Shown here: piece after piece, positions 38,554 through 51,380 of the stretch
How the letters are laid out: every line of letters begins with the position of its first letter
How positions within the stretch are numbered: position 1 is the stretch's first letter
Notes under the pieces: generated by a model
What the model was told of the DNA's origin: nothing
Databases searched by the model: none
Seen by the model: only the letters and a program-made list of their open reading frames with translations
NCBI GenBank assembly: GCA_000499405.2
Contig: HG738138.1
Location: 20,499,753-20,563,752 of the forward strand
Direction of reading: 5' to 3'
Source: Onchocerca volvulus
Lineage: Eukaryota > Nematoda > Chromadorea > Rhabditida > Onchocercidae
Length of the DNA stretch: 64,000 nucleotides
Program-made: the position numbers and the translations under genes

Positions 38554-39980
38554 TCAATATTTCACAAGGCATTTGCAATTATGCAAGAAAATGTTACCAA
38601 AGTCATGGCAGTGCGAACAAAGTTTTAAAGAAAACAAATCTTTGCAACTACTCGTAACGATGTCCCATGTACAGCCCAATACATCATCTACTGGAGCGTG
38701 CAGTTGCATTTGCCCTTGAATTTTCTCTTGCAATTGAAGTGCATCATTCTTCCTTGCTGCATCTAATCTGTCTGCAGTCCAGAAATGCCCATTATTGATC
38801 AGTGCACCAAATCCAGAATTTTGTAATTGAGTATCGAAAAGATTAATCGGTGTTTCAGCTTTGCCCAATGGAATTGGCAGTGCAAATGGTACTGCGACGT
38901 TTATGAAAGAAGGAACTGTAGATAATTCTGTGACGTTGACCCGCTTAATCACTTCACTGAATCTGTTGTAATGATCTTGAGCAACGTTTGAAGGTAGAGT
39001 TGAGCTAAGACTTGCGTATGAAACTGTTGTACGGGGTCCAAAATCAAGATCATGTGAAATTGATGAGTAATCAGGTGTGGAAGGTAACGAAATCGCAGTT
39101 GCAGGTAAAGCTGTAGTATGGTCAAGGTCTAATGATGGAATGTTTGTGGTGGCAGGAGATGAACTAGTTTCGGTAACAGGAGGATAGCTCCGAACTTCAA
39201 TTGTGGTACGCTTCATTTTTCTTCGGATTTCGAGCTCTTCATCAATCGCATTGCTATTTAATCCATTATCATCCTCATCTTTCTTATTGTCATTCTTATC
39301 CTGCTCAGATGCCTCAGTATTATTCGACAACATCCTCTTTCCATTCTCTTCTAAAATAATTTCCACAGACTATTTCAGAAATGAGCAAGAAATGACTTCC
39401 AAATTAATTTAATTTAATTTAAAATCTATACATAAAAAATTAGGTCCATTCTTCGATGCTCAGATATTGTCAAGTAAATTATTAGTAGCGATGATCTCGG
39501 ATACGATAAAAAAACTAAAAGAATAGTTCAGTACGTCAAATTGTGTAGGTGAAAACACCTTAATGACAACTGCGAGATAGTATGGGTTGAAGATAATCAT
39601 GAAATAATGATGCGACGATAAAGTAATGAAAAAATACCATTGTTTGGCAAAACAGGAAATGCGATATTTTGCAGGTTGCTACTATTTGCCGGAGAAATCA
39701 ATCGTGTGTCGTTGTTAACATCCATTTGAACAAGTGTCACAACCGAGAATCTAGCAAGTGGCTCTGTGACACTATCTTCGATATCATCTGATTCTTTGTC
39801 CACTGTAGTTTCTTCTTTTGAATGAATGAATGGTGAAAAATATAATAATACAATTATAATTTCGTTTGTGAATGTTAGATTCATTCTTGTTCGATGAATT
39901 TCTTATTAAAAATCATGTTTATCTTTTGAAGTATTATAACTGCAACACGAATTAGTCCTGTTTTTTTTCATAAAATTTTC

Positions 39981-40011
<31 letters not shown>

Positions 40012-40639
40012 GGACTATTAACTAAACTATTCCTTTAAAAAGTTGATTGCCTCCAATTCTGGTAAAATTATTAAAATCACAAGTTGAAAAAAAAAAAAAG
40101 ACTTTTGATATAAATAAGGAGCATGCAGTAATCAATAGAAACAATTTATTGTAATCAATAGAAGTGAAGAATTTAGTTTTGATAGCTTCGGTTTTGCTTT
40201 TCATCAAATTAAAAGTTGGAATTTGTGATCTTATCAGGTAAGAAGAAACATTCAGAATATTTTGCCATAATAACTGAAAAGTCAAGCAAAATTATATCTT
40301 TTTATGAGAATTTTTTGTCTCAAAAATTTCCTACCATTTCTAGTAAATTGTCTTTTTATGTCAAAAGTAACCATTGCAGCAAAGCAAACCTTTCCTCTCC
40401 TGATAAGCCTGAAATCTGTGATTTCGTTCTTCCAGTGAATGATTTTCGTCATGTTGCTGGTGTGGCCGTTGCGTCAGATTATTCAAAGGAAATGAAGTCG
40501 ATGATGTTTCTTGGCTCACTGAGAGAAAATCTACCTCTGCTATTATTGCTAGATCTCTTTCATCATAGTCATCTGTGCTTCGAACAGCAATGATAAGCCA
40601 TAATTGTGAAAGAATGAATGCGCCATTCATTCTCATCAT
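38554..40639 (-). CDS. Secreted acidic Ser/Thr-rich protein with Cys-rich C-terminal tail
   Basis: Three exons are in phase: 40639-40390, 39814-39638 and 39350-38554 (stop), giving 407 residues. The first begins MMRMNGAFILSQLWLIIAVRS, a plausible signal peptide. The middle is acidic and probably disordered (ESDDIEDSVTEP, KNDNKKDEDDNG), then Ser/Thr/Pro-rich. The C-terminus is different: LGCTWDIVTSSCKDL, LKLCSHCHDFGN and NCKCLV, six Cys and one His in a compact module that could form disulphides. A second signal-like start exists at 39884 (MNLTFTNEIIIVLLYFSPFI) running straight into exon 2, so an alternative first exon is possible; the exon-2 acceptor (CAAAAG) is weak. I do not recognise the family. 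It resembles secreted nematode proteins with a conserved Cys tail. Confidence 0.68.
39984..40011. repeat. Poly(T) tract
   Basis: An uninterrupted run of about 28 T sits in intron 1 of the secreted acidic gene (poly(A) in the sense strand). Confidence 0.95.
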
Positions 40640-41346
40640 CTAATGATAACCACTTATCTTTTTTGGTCTGAATTGACAAAATTAAATTTTTAAAATTTGA
40701 TACAATTGATTTCATAAGTTTGAAACGAGATTAATAAGAGTTTACATTATAACATTTGCAATTAGGCCACAACTCAGAACAAAACACGTTAATCTCACTC
40801 TCATTGAGTGTAATTACGATATGGATGACAAGCGGAATTCAAAGACTAAAATTCAATTACTTGTGAAATTATTCGTTGCTGACTAAGTGCTTTTAAGTTG
40901 TTTCATGGCATGTCTTTGTTTGGGATCATTGGAAAATTTGCTGTAGAGCTTTGAAAGTATTTAAAAAAGAAAAAAGGAAATTTGAAAATCATAGTATATG
41001 AGGCAGAAGACTATTCTGATGCAATCGATCATTTAATTAAAAAATTTAAATAAAATTTATTGATAGATGGAAAAGTAAAATTGGTATGGAATGTGCGAGT
41101 GAGGATTGTTTTGAGACATTAAGATCAAAAAAAACTATTTACAGTGGTAAGAATAAATATTTTCTTTCAATTCTAGAATCATATGAGAAATTGAGAAGAA
41201 AGAAGAAAAAACATGAATTATTGTAACTATGTGAAAAAGCTCTTACAATATCTTCAACTTTTCATTCACTGTAAAAAGAAATTAGTAATGATTTCTTCCT
41301 TCGTCTTTGGCGTCTTTAAAATCGCATTAATGAATTAATTCCGGAT

Positions 41347-41472
41347 TTACAGCAACAGCACATCAATTTGGTATCCTCGTTTTCTCGATGTTCCTTTTGT
41401 GTCTTCGTGTTTTCCGTCACTCTTCATCTTCATCTTCTTCGAACATCTGCATTTCTTGACAACAGCCAGCAT
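41347..41472 (-). CDS. Candidate small basic ORF or exon
   Basis: ATG at 41472 opens 41 residues, Lys-rich with CRCSKKMKMKSDGKH and SRKRGYQIDVLLL, before TAA at 41347. Composition is unlike the AT-noise frames around it. It may be an exon of the same minus-strand gene as the frame at 42485-42354. No homology is recognised. Confidence 0.25.
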   Translation of the reverse strand: MLAVVKKCRCSKKMKMKSDGKHEDTKGTSRKRGYQIDVLLL

Positions 41473-41888
41473 TTTCTTTCTTTATTTTTATACAAATGTT
41501 ATTCGTGTTGATAAATGGATGAATATATGATTCTGGATGAGTTCAAGTTCTGAGATTTTTCATTCTTGCATCTGCGGGCGATATATCACCAAGCTGAATC
41601 CATCATTTTAGTTCTACTCTATTTTTTTATTCTTCTCAATGCAACAGGCGAGTTGCAAGTTCATGTGGCCATGGGACTATGAAAGAAACAAGGTGAGATA
41701 GACTGATATCTTGCTATTACAGAAATCGCTGCAGCGACGCCTAATTAATGCTTCTTTTTAATTTTTCATTTTGATCACCAAAATATTTTATGCAGAAGAT
41801 ATGATAAATTTCCTTATATAACTGAAACTTTCCATCAAATCGAAACAATTCAAAAAATGTCATTAAAATTGAGTAGAAAATCTAATTT

Positions 41889-41990
41889 CCAATTAGAAAT
41901 GATTTACGCTTGCCTAGTGACTGATATTGATACTCTCATCCAATTAGAAATGATTTATGCTTGCCTAGTGACTGATATTGATACTCTCAT
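41889..41990. repeat. 51-bp direct tandem duplication
   Basis: Two adjacent copies (41889-41939 and 41940-41990) of a 51-bp unit containing GCTTGCCTAGTGACTGATAT differ at one position (acgc versus atgc), which points to a recent duplication. Confidence 0.95.
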
Positions 41991-42353
41991 AACTGGGTTC
42001 ATGATCTTCAAATAAACTATATATTGATAATCGCTGAATGATTATCGAATGTTTATTTTTTGAATTTTAAATATTTATGTGCTATAACATTAACTCGTTA
42101 TGTTACTCACAATTCATCAAGTAGTTTATAAACTGCAAGGATGTGCAGAAATTTTTGGAAGAAAAATTTTTTTTTTTTTTAATTTGTGAAGAATTACAAA
42201 GTATCTAGAAAATGATGGCTAGTATAGGAATTTCGAAGATTTATTTTTTGAATAAAATAATCAGTGTTTGAGTTGAAGAAAAGTCTGAACTAAATTTGAG
42301 TTATTTTGGACAGTGCTATGATAACAGAACGAATTATTTTAAAGTTTCATTCA

Positions 42354-42485
42354 TCAACGAATTCCATAATCACAGATTCTATAAAGGTCAATTCTATCAT
42401 TATTATAATAGAGTGTTCCGTTAGCATCATCGTTGACAGCTGTCGTTCCGCTGGCATCTATATTCAGAGTACGCGAAGTTTGCAT
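42354..42485 (-). CDS. Candidate small ORF or first exon
   Basis: ATG at 42485 opens a 43-residue frame, MQTSRTLNIDASGTTAVNDD then ANGTLYYNNDRID, ending at two stops near 42356. The residue mix (Thr, Asn, Asp, Gly, Tyr) is much more protein-like than local noise. A donor (ATTC then GTTGAT) lies at the end, so it may be a first exon. No family recognised. Confidence 0.28.
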   Translation of the reverse strand: MQTSRTLNIDASGTTAVNDDANGTLYYNNDRIDLYRICDYGIR

Positions 42486-45358
42486 TTGCAATTATGAATC
42501 TCTCTAGCGATAGCTAATAATTATAAGTTAATAAACACAATGAAATATGATTGTTGCATAATTTTTTAATGATATTTCACCACAATGAAGTAGTAAGAAA
42601 TAAAATAAAATTCAAGATATGCTGACTAAAGTGTTGAACAGTCGATGAGTGAAAATAAAGAGTGGAATGAATAAGTAAATAATGAATTGTTATGAGTGAT
42701 TATGATGGACGACACACAACAAGTTTTCCATTCAAGGCAGCTTTGCTGATCGTGCGCTTAATGCCACTTTATGCAACAATGGGAAATTGAGAATGGACGC
42801 ATTATTCAACATGTTGTGAAAGATCTCGATGGACGATCAACATTGAATTCATATCATACATCAATTCAATTTCTTTGTTGAAGTGTAACAGTCAAAAAAT
42901 GAAGATTCAGCAAATTTCGTTCATTCAATCATTTCAAGGAAAATCTATTTGGGCTGATGTTCGGATTCTCGAATAGTTTGATTTTGAATACTAAAAATAG
43001 AAAAATGAAAATTTTACAGAATAATACATCCTATATAGATTACCTTTATTTCTGAGACAGGAAAAATTTGTATAAATATCCGTTGGCAGCATGCTTAATT
43101 CATGCATTCCAATTTGCCAATTTTTTATTTTTTGCATTAGGTTACTATGTCAAAATTTAGTAATAGTTTTGTCAATTGAAGTACATGAACATAAAGTGAC
43201 AAACTGCCAATTTGCAAGAAATGAAAAAGAAAATTTGAGCTGGAAATTAATATACTATAATTATAAACAACGATGAAAACCTTTCATTAGAAAAGGAAGT
43301 TTTAAATTTCCCGAAAATTATTCATGTAATTAAACCTCGAAGAAAACCAAGGTTATGAAATAAAACCAAATTACGATATAGAGAAATGAACAACAAAACT
43401 GGATTATAAAACATGTTTTCATCTTAGTCGGGATAATAATCAATTAAGGATTTCCATTATTAGCGTCAATTATTCATTGTTGAATTTAATTAACGAGCTT
43501 CCATCTTCAAGATTTTTATTTCCCTATAAAATTGAAGATATTAACTGTCGATCTTTTAGCTGAAGCATTAAATAACGAAAATTTTTGGCCGAAATAAAAT
43601 GCATATGGTCAAAAAAAAAAAAAAAAAAAGAAAAAAACAAAATAAGAAATCTGAAGCCAGAATGCCAAATATCTCTAAAAATTCTGACCAAAATTGTAAG
43701 TAAAATCGACATAGCATAAAAATCATTTTTACTGTTATAAGTATTCGTAAAAAAAAAAGAAAAAAACAAAAAAAAGACAGAAGCAAGCAAAGGATCTGTT
43801 AAATGAAGGAGTAGTGAAGAATTCTTACAAGTGAATTATTATCAGTTAATGCGTAATTCGTGAACTAATAATATTTCAGCAAAAGTTCTTTTTAACACCT
43901 TGATTTAGAGAAAATTAATATGACTTGAACTCAATAATCACGAATCATTTTTCTAATCTTTAGAACAAGTTGGAAATTGAAAATAAAAAAACAATTATCA
44001 GCAAATAAATTAATGAAAACATAGCAGTGTGAGGGATGAGTCTTAAAACATTGTAACGACAGATCAGCTTTTTATCGTTGATGCCTACTGCAAATAATTC
44101 CGACCTGTGAATCGATTTTTAATAAAATAAAATAGCAATCTGATATCAAAACAAATAATGAAATAAAAAGTTGCTGCAAAAAAAAAATACTTCCCAGGAG
44201 AAAACTGCACAAATTGAAGGGAATTGAGATCCAGCAATTTTTGAACTGTGAAATATATTATTGGATTCATTATAAAAAATAATTGAAAATTAGCAAATCT
44301 GGATGTTAAACAGATCTCGAACAATCTGCTGAGTGTGTCCATTTTAACTATGCCAATATTTATGTGAAACAGTGACTGTACTAAATGCAGCAGTTTGACA
44401 TGTCACGTTTTCCCTCCGAAAATATTTAAATTGTTCAATTTAATTTACCGTCACTCTAACACAAATGTGAGATCAGGCTGAATAACCAACAATTAAATTC
44501 CCAAAATCCAACTTTGGCAAATATTCCCAAACTTTAACAAAAAAATTCTTCCTAAAAAAAGTCCCTACTCATTTCTAATCTAAGAAATTAATATTTTATT
44601 TCCTTGTCTTTACGATACGCCTCTTTACTAATAAAATTTATTTAAAAAATTATTGCACCACTTCCATATGCCGCTAGAGAGATTGGCAAAACTAATGAGA
44701 CACAGCGACTTTAAAATGTGAAAACATAACATGGCATATCTACGCCACCAGTTCTTTATCACGTATTATCAAGTAAACTCTTGAAGTCATAGTACCATGA
44801 CAATAGAACGATTGTTTTCCATGAAAGTTTAATTAATAAAAATCAAGTTTAATCAATACCCACTTCAGAACACTGACAGTAGAAAAATGAATAATTGATC
44901 ATCACACAAATTAATTTCCCTAAGCCGGTTTCCACCTTGCCTTTTTCTCTTATTATTAAAAGTCTCAGAATTCAATCTACAGAAGGACGAAGATTATGAA
45001 GTAGAATGACTCCAAAAAATCTACTCTACAAATTCCCAATAGATCTTATCCATCACTAAAAACTGATATTAACATGAAATATGCACTGAACAATAAGAGA
45101 TTACTATATACGTTACAGGCTATAAGTAAATTTTTTATGTGAAAAATGTACACAATGAAATTCTATAACAAAATGCAAGAATTTTTTTAAGCAAACAATA
45201 ACCCGTATGTCAGCAAGAAATGATAAAAAATATTCATCGCTTCGGAGTTTATACAACTAATATTTCGTTTGATAAAAATTTGAATATTTAGCAAATAATA
45301 TTAGCTGCTCAAGTATAAATAATAATTAAAAACCTAAAAAAATAAAAAGATCCCGAAT

Positions 45359-48342
45359 TCAGCACCTATTTTTCTTTATCGGCTTCATTCTGGTTAGTTG
45401 TGCGTACTGAAATCCAGAATAGATCGTTGTTGCGGCAGTGGCAAAGCTAAAAAGTATTCTATCATCTAATGAAAATGAAATATAAATGGAAAAAGTAGTT
45501 GCAAAAATTTTCCTTAAGCAAATTTTTTTTTTTTAAAAAAATCCACAAGTAAATAACAAATTCGACTTACTAGATATAGGTCAAAAAAGAATGATCTATA
45601 AAGCCTGATATAGGAGCTGCCAGGCTTCCAGCGATTGCACACATCTGAATTGCCGTGTTCACCTAAACTTATTCTAGTCTAAAGACTGCGATATTATAAA
45701 TGAAGATGATTTTTCAACAGTTATAATGGAAACTGGATCTCCGAGTAATAAAACTAGACTGTTTCTGAAAAGTGAAGAAAATAACAGTCTAAAAATTGTT
45801 TTTCAACAGTTAATACAAATATTACCTCGTAAATTCTATATATTTAAAATTGAAAATTCGGCATTAACAGACTAACAAAAGTTTAAACAAATCCAATTAA
45901 ACATAAAACATAAAAACAACTCTACTAAATATTCATTCGTTAAATGTAACCAGCTAGATTAAAGCTAAGGACCTTTGGCTTTAATTTTTTTCTAAAATAT
46001 AAAAAGTAAAATATAAAATCTGCGGTATTTTAATCGAACAAAACGATAATAAATTAACTGATAAAGAATATGCGTTGGAAAAAAACTGGACTTGCATGAC
46101 TCTTGCTTAATTTTTTTTTGAAAGAAAAAGAAAAGAGAGAAATACAGACTTTACTGACAAATGTTGGTGTGACTTGAAGCGGTGAAATAGATGGACTAAA
46201 ATATCGAAACAATGTTATCGGTTTTTCTATTGTTTTATATCTAATCATAGCTCCACCAACAATAAGACCAACATCTCGTAGAATCACCAGAGTAGTAAGA
46301 GCCACTAAAATTACGGAATGTTGTAAATGCAATAAAATATATGAAAAATCACAAGAATAAAAAATAAAGAAAATTTACATGGTATAAGTTTCATATAAGT
46401 GAGAGTAACAAAAAGAGTTGTGACAAGTAATTTGTCAGCGATGGGATCAATTATGCTACCAAACAATGAACTTTGATTCCGAAAGTTGCGAGCAATATAG
46501 CCATCCAGCTGAAATGAAGTATGCATGTGGCGGAAAAATCCAAAAGATGTAATCATGGTAAATAAGAAGTGTTAAAGATCAAGAGGTGAGAAGATAATTT
46601 CAAAGGGACCAATAAGCCGACAAACATATTTCCCGCCAAAACCATACTATTAACAGAAAACAAAAGTAAGATCGACTAAAGAAGGAGAAGCCCCAGAAGG
46701 ATTTAAAAGATTCGGATTTTCGAGCAGAATCAATTCAAGTTCAAGTTCCAATTCAAGTTCGACAGCAATCGGCAACAGTCCGAGCTCAGTTCAAGTTCGG
46801 AGCAACAATCTGACAGTTTTACAACGATACAAATCGACGCAGAAAAAGCAGCAGAGAGACAATCAAGAAATTTTATTCTTCTCTACGAGTCATAAAGGAA
46901 AGAATAATCCAGTGATCAATTTGTTCTTAAATAATTGTTTGTAAGGTACAGGAGAAACCACTCTTCCGTCTATCAATAAAACTTTTTATAGAAATATTCG
47001 TCTCTGTCATATCAACACAAAAAACTTTTTTGATAACATGGAACAAATGCATGGAACAGATTTCTCGCAAAACCCTTATGGAAAATTAATTCTAATTTGC
47101 AAAAAATTGATTTATTTCCTGATTTTCACTACAATGAATTTCTTCATTCTGTGGAGAAAAGATTTGAGAACTGACAAAATAAATAGCAATAACGATTGGA
47201 TGATTAGTTTTAGTATTCTTCTTAGTAATGAACTACTCAGTTCAGTACACTTGCTTTTTGCTGATAATAAATGAGTTAATAAGATTGGAAAATGAGAAGA
47301 TTTTGTCCGTCTGTTTAATCTTGAATTACGGCAAAGCAAAAAAAAATTAAAAAGATATACGAAGCTTAGGATCCCAAACTTTATATCCTAAATAGAAACA
47401 GGCATTCCAGTAAAATATTTAACAAAATTATGGTTAAACAAACCCAGTCTGTTATTCCACTAACAGTAAATAAGGCTAGTGCAATTATGAATGATTCTTT
47501 CACTATTAAATATCCAATTACCGGTGTCAATCCAATTCTGAAATTATTTCCACAAAATTTGATATAATCAGCTAATTTCTTTGATTCACTGCAGCTTATT
47601 TAAGTGTCGTTCGATGATATAAGTGTAATCGTAACCATGAAAATAAATATAGGACAGATTAAACAGATAAATGAGTCGCAGTTAAAATTTGATAAAGTTA
47701 GTTAATGCTTCGTAAAGATAAATGACCACCTTTAAAATCCAAGAAGACATGATAATAAATGAGGTCAATATATACAATTTACAAATTAAAGAAACCTGCA
47801 AAAGCTTAAGGCATTTGGTATAGTTGCAATCTTGTTTCGAAGCTCATTTTGGTTCTCGTCTAATCTCACTTTTACCTTGGCAGTGTGTTGCGAAGTGCAA
47901 ATTCTACTGCTGCTGAAAATAATATGTAAATATTTTAGCTTAAAATCCGACGGCTTTTTTTCTTTAAATAAATGCAAAGCAATTTTCCTATTAAATTAAG
48001 AGATTTTCGTTTAGAGAAATAGCTTTATGTATCAATGCTGGATTACCTAATTCATATTACGGATAAAGCGGTTACAAATGAAAACATAATATGCTGCAAA
48101 ATGTGTGAATTCATCGGTGCCTTTAGGAAGTTTAGAGAGCAGTTAATACAGTGTTTAATAGCCGTTAAGAAAGTATAAAAGTAAAATTATATAAAAATAT
48201 AATTGCCAGATATTTACCGATTTGAATTTAAAAATCGTGAAGCGAAAGTAATAGATGGAAGGAAAACTGCATTGGGATATACTGCCAGAGATAGCGCTTT
48301 TCTACATACCATTAGGTGCTGAGGCCATATCCTCCGAAACAT
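45359..48342 (-). CDS. crls-1: Mitochondrial cardiolipin synthase (CDP-alcohol phosphatidyltransferase), seven exons
   Basis: CRLS1 joins CDP-diacylglycerol to phosphatidylglycerol to make cardiolipin in the inner mitochondrial membrane. Seven exons are all in phase: 48342-48218, 47912-47796, 47537-47444, 46508-46379, 46304-46150, 45662-45571 and 45446-45359 (stop), giving 266 residues; human CRLS1 has 301. The N-terminus [20 protein letters not shown] is basic and amphipathic, as expected for a mitochondrial presequence. [20 protein letters not shown] precedes the catalytic signature, complete at residues 111-137: DWLDGYIAR, nine residues, then GSIIDPIAD, matching D-x2-DG-x2-AR-x8-9-G-x3-D-x3-D. 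Later come [18 protein letters not shown], the [16 protein letters not shown] helix and a basic C-terminus. Intron 3 carries Helitron relic C. This is the best-supported gene in the window. Confidence 0.95.
46562..47035 (-). mobile_element. Helitron relic C inside an intron of cardiolipin synthase
   Basis: The stretch aligns by eye with relic A at about 8240-8600 and, at its start, with relic B at 28280-28380. Shared blocks include AAAGAATAATCCAGTGATCA with the surrounding hundred bases. It covers only the 5' leader and start of the Helitron frame (minus-strand [12 protein letters not shown] piece), with no replicase core. It sits in intron 3 (46509-47443) and does not interrupt an exon. Confidence 0.75.
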
Positions 48343-50181
48343 TGGATTCTCAGATGATACACTTGGATGTGTAAAGCAGACAAGACAGTAACAATAAAAC
48401 TCGAGTAGCACTGTAAATCTAATGTCTTCTTGTAAATTTATTGTCTCCATGGACTGTGAATAGAGGGTACCAAAAAAGTAAAACTGGTCACAGGCCCTAT
48501 AGCTACATAGCAATTTATCCGAACTAAACAGACAAAATATATTCCTCACAAAAAAGATTGAAAAAAAAAAAAAATGATTTGATATTATCGACGAGACAAC
48601 ACCCACCTGACTTCATATCTCTGCAAATATGTGCCCACCGGTACCGAATCAGTCCTTTCAAAATAAGTCTTTTGTCCGGTATGTCAAAGAGTGTGTATTT
48701 GAAGAGACACAAGGATGATCGTGGAATGGTGAATTATACAATGGATACAGTGAAGATAGAATGTAAGATTTTACGAGCTCAGGATCAGGAATGGGTTTGA
48801 TGTGATCGCGAATGCTTTCGCGTACGTTGCGTGAGTATTAAAGAGGTTAGGATTTGTGGTCGGGAATAAAGGAAGGCGAAAGCACTGAATTGATCAACGG
48901 TTATGAGAGTTTGTGGGACGGTAATATCAGCCCAGAAGAAACTGTCGTCCTGTAATCTCAGTGTATGTGTGTGCACAACATTATCACTCGTAGAAGACTT
49001 CTTCTGAATCATAAAGCTACGTATGCAAGCTTCTAGACCTAGAAGTTTACGTTTGAATGTCAGTAGGCAGGCATCTATTTCTCAAGCTTTTCAACATTTG
49101 TCGTTTATTCAGTTTATTTCAGATTCCATGCAAGTCGCAAAATATTTCGAAATTTCTGTCATCAAAATTTTAAACCTTCTTATTTTTTTGTAATAGAAAA
49201 TTTGTTCGAAACTTGCTATTTGTAGTGATATTTCCTTTCTCTTCTGCCAAAATGCGCTTTGCAATGATCGTAGGTCATTAGTATATGTACAATCCGGTTT
49301 GTCGTGACCTGTGCAAACAACTGGTAATTATGCACATGTGATCTGTTGTCTATCTTTTGTCTCCGCGTCAATCAAATCACTTGTATCCTTAAAAGCAATC
49401 ATCCAAAATTTCCCATGTTCTGATATTTGGAAGAAGTAAAAGAGAGAAAAGGAAGATAAATAAATTGTCGTGGGGGATGTACTGGCAAAATATACTTACC
49501 ACTTTTGATGTTTTATGGATGGAAGAATTTAAGCATTTTTATTTTCAAACATTGGTGCTGTGAGAATAGCCATATAAATGTGAATTTATGTAAAATACAG
49601 CTGGTAACTGCTATGTAGACAAAAATGAGTGCATGTCTATATAGCTGCATCACCAGCATTCCGAATTAAAATCCTAAAGGAATTGATGACACTTTTTATA
49701 ACTAAAAATTTAATTTAATTAGCATCAACATAAATTTGCAATGGGTGAGTTTCCATGTACAAAATGCTATTTTTCTGGCGTTGAACGTTTCATCCATGAG
49801 AAATTGGTTTCCGATTGGAAGAATAAAGTTGCGTGATGTGTTTTATAAATAAGCGGTAATGTTTGTAATTTTTAAAACCTCTGTAAAGCGTGAAAAATGT
49901 GGAAACGGTAAAAAAATTTTTCAAAAAATAATTGCAATTCATTTTATAAAGAATTTGACTTATTTAGATATTTTTATGTTTCTCTGAAAGTCTAAAATTT
50001 CTCACTGTATTAGTATACTCATATCATACTCTAATTCTTATTAATCGAGCATAATTTTTTGAAAGAATCAAGTCCAGATTTTCCTTTTTCGCAATAAATG
50101 ATAATATATCGAAAATTTTTTGCAAATAAGGTTTGATAGATATATTATAAAAGAACTTTATTTCCCAGCATGAATGTTTTA

Positions 50182-50511
50182 TTATCCTGATATACAGATT
50201 GTCAATATTATGGTATTGCTAGTTTTGATAGAAAAAACGTTATGAATCCAGCTGACAATAATTCTCTTCATTGCTCTGAATATTTTGTTCTTTGAAAAAA
50301 AAAAAAAAGTATTCAGGAGACAGCGAAGTCTGTGAGTCAATTTTTGAAGCTGTTTATCAGTTTCAAAAAAAGTGCATTTTAAATATTTGAAGAGAGACAG
50401 AAGAAAATAGGGTTGGAATAGCCTTAATTTTATATTTGTAACTTCACGAGGACTGAGATGTACAAGAGTATCAATTTGGACATTTCTGTTGGAATTCATA
50501 ACTATTCGCAC
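50182..50511 (-). CDS. Unsupported 109-residue ORF
   Basis: The first 65 residues look fairly natural (NVQIDTLVHLSPREVTNIKL, then ETDKQLQKLTHRLRCLL), and an AG acceptor (CTATCAG) just precedes the ATG. The second half follows a poly(A) tract and reads Phe/Lys/Ile-rich noise. It could be one real exon running into an intron. No family recognised. Confidence 0.22.
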   Translation of the reverse strand: MRIVMNSNRNVQIDTLVHLSPREVTNIKLRLFQPYFLLSLFKYLKCTFFETDKQLQKLTHRLRCLLNTFFFFSKNKIFRAMKRIIVSWIHNVFSIKTSNTIILTICISG

Positions 50512-51380
50512 AGTTGCTGATAGAAGAAAATTACAGTAATGATATCATAAGAAAAAGAATTGCAGTGATGGTACTATAAATATCTTGGATATACATGTGC
50601 AGAAAGATATTTGAGAGTAAAACTCTTCTGAAAATTATCCATTTTTCCGGCTCTTCAATATTAATTCTTCAAATTACTATAAGGCACTCTTATTTTTTAA
50701 TCCAATGATAATATGCATCATATATTACCAGAGTTAGGAACAGTCAAGGAGAGGGATGTTGCCGTTTTTTTATCTGATGCGCCATAACATTGATTGCTTT
50801 AGTCCAAGACATAAAATTTAGTAAAATGAATTTATTAGAAATTACAATGTAAAAGTATCATTAGAAAATTGAACTAATTGATGAATTATTTTGTTTAACT
50901 CAATGGTTTCTAGAAGAAATTTGGAAAACTTAAGAAGAAATATTGATATAAAAAGGTAGCTTTTTGAGGTGTAAAGAAAGATGCAGCTCTTTTTTTTCTC
51001 TTTCCTTCTGACAATTGTCTTCTAAAAAATTGGTGTAGAAAAAGACATAGCAGTCAAAATTCAAGTTTGCCCAGTAAAATTTTGATTAGAATTAATACAA
51101 CAAATGCGAAAAAAGCTACAGATGGTAAGATTTTCAAGCTATTCGTGGAACTGAATTACTGAGACATGATTTCTAGATTTCATTGAAAAAGAAACGGCAA
51201 GCAACTATGAAAAAATTTCTCATCTTCTTTTCTTCTCGATGAAAATCGAAACTTTTTCATTTTCTTATCAAACAAAATGTAATTATTAATTCGTGTGGGA
51301 TATTTGAATTTAGGTAAAATATGTATTTGGAGAAAAAAGTGATATCATTGGCGTACACAAATCATAAAAAAATAATAATT

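Larger units (their letters stand above)
40640..45358. other. Mostly unannotated spacer with two candidate small minus-strand ORFs
   Basis: The stretch is AT-rich, with a 51-bp tandem duplication at 41889-41990 and homopolymer tracts near 42169-42180 and 43610-43628. Two short minus-strand frames with unusually gene-like composition lie at 42485-42354 and 41472-41347. Frames at 43524-43790 and 44085-44342 are Phe-rich translations of A/T runs and are not supported. Confidence 0.4.

Noticed and set aside
40216..40593. 125-residue plus-strand ORF
   Set aside because: It lies antisense to exon 1 of the secreted acidic gene, which has a signal peptide and phase-matched exons. The plus frame has no motif.
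43524..43790. Overlapping Phe-rich minus ORFs
   Set aside because: They translate poly(A) and poly(T) tracts; two frames are open at once, as expected from low complexity.
48558..49012. Opposed ORFs on both strands (80 and 75 residues)
   Set aside because: Both are open in a slightly less AT-rich patch and neither has exon partners or motifs, so I cannot choose or support either.
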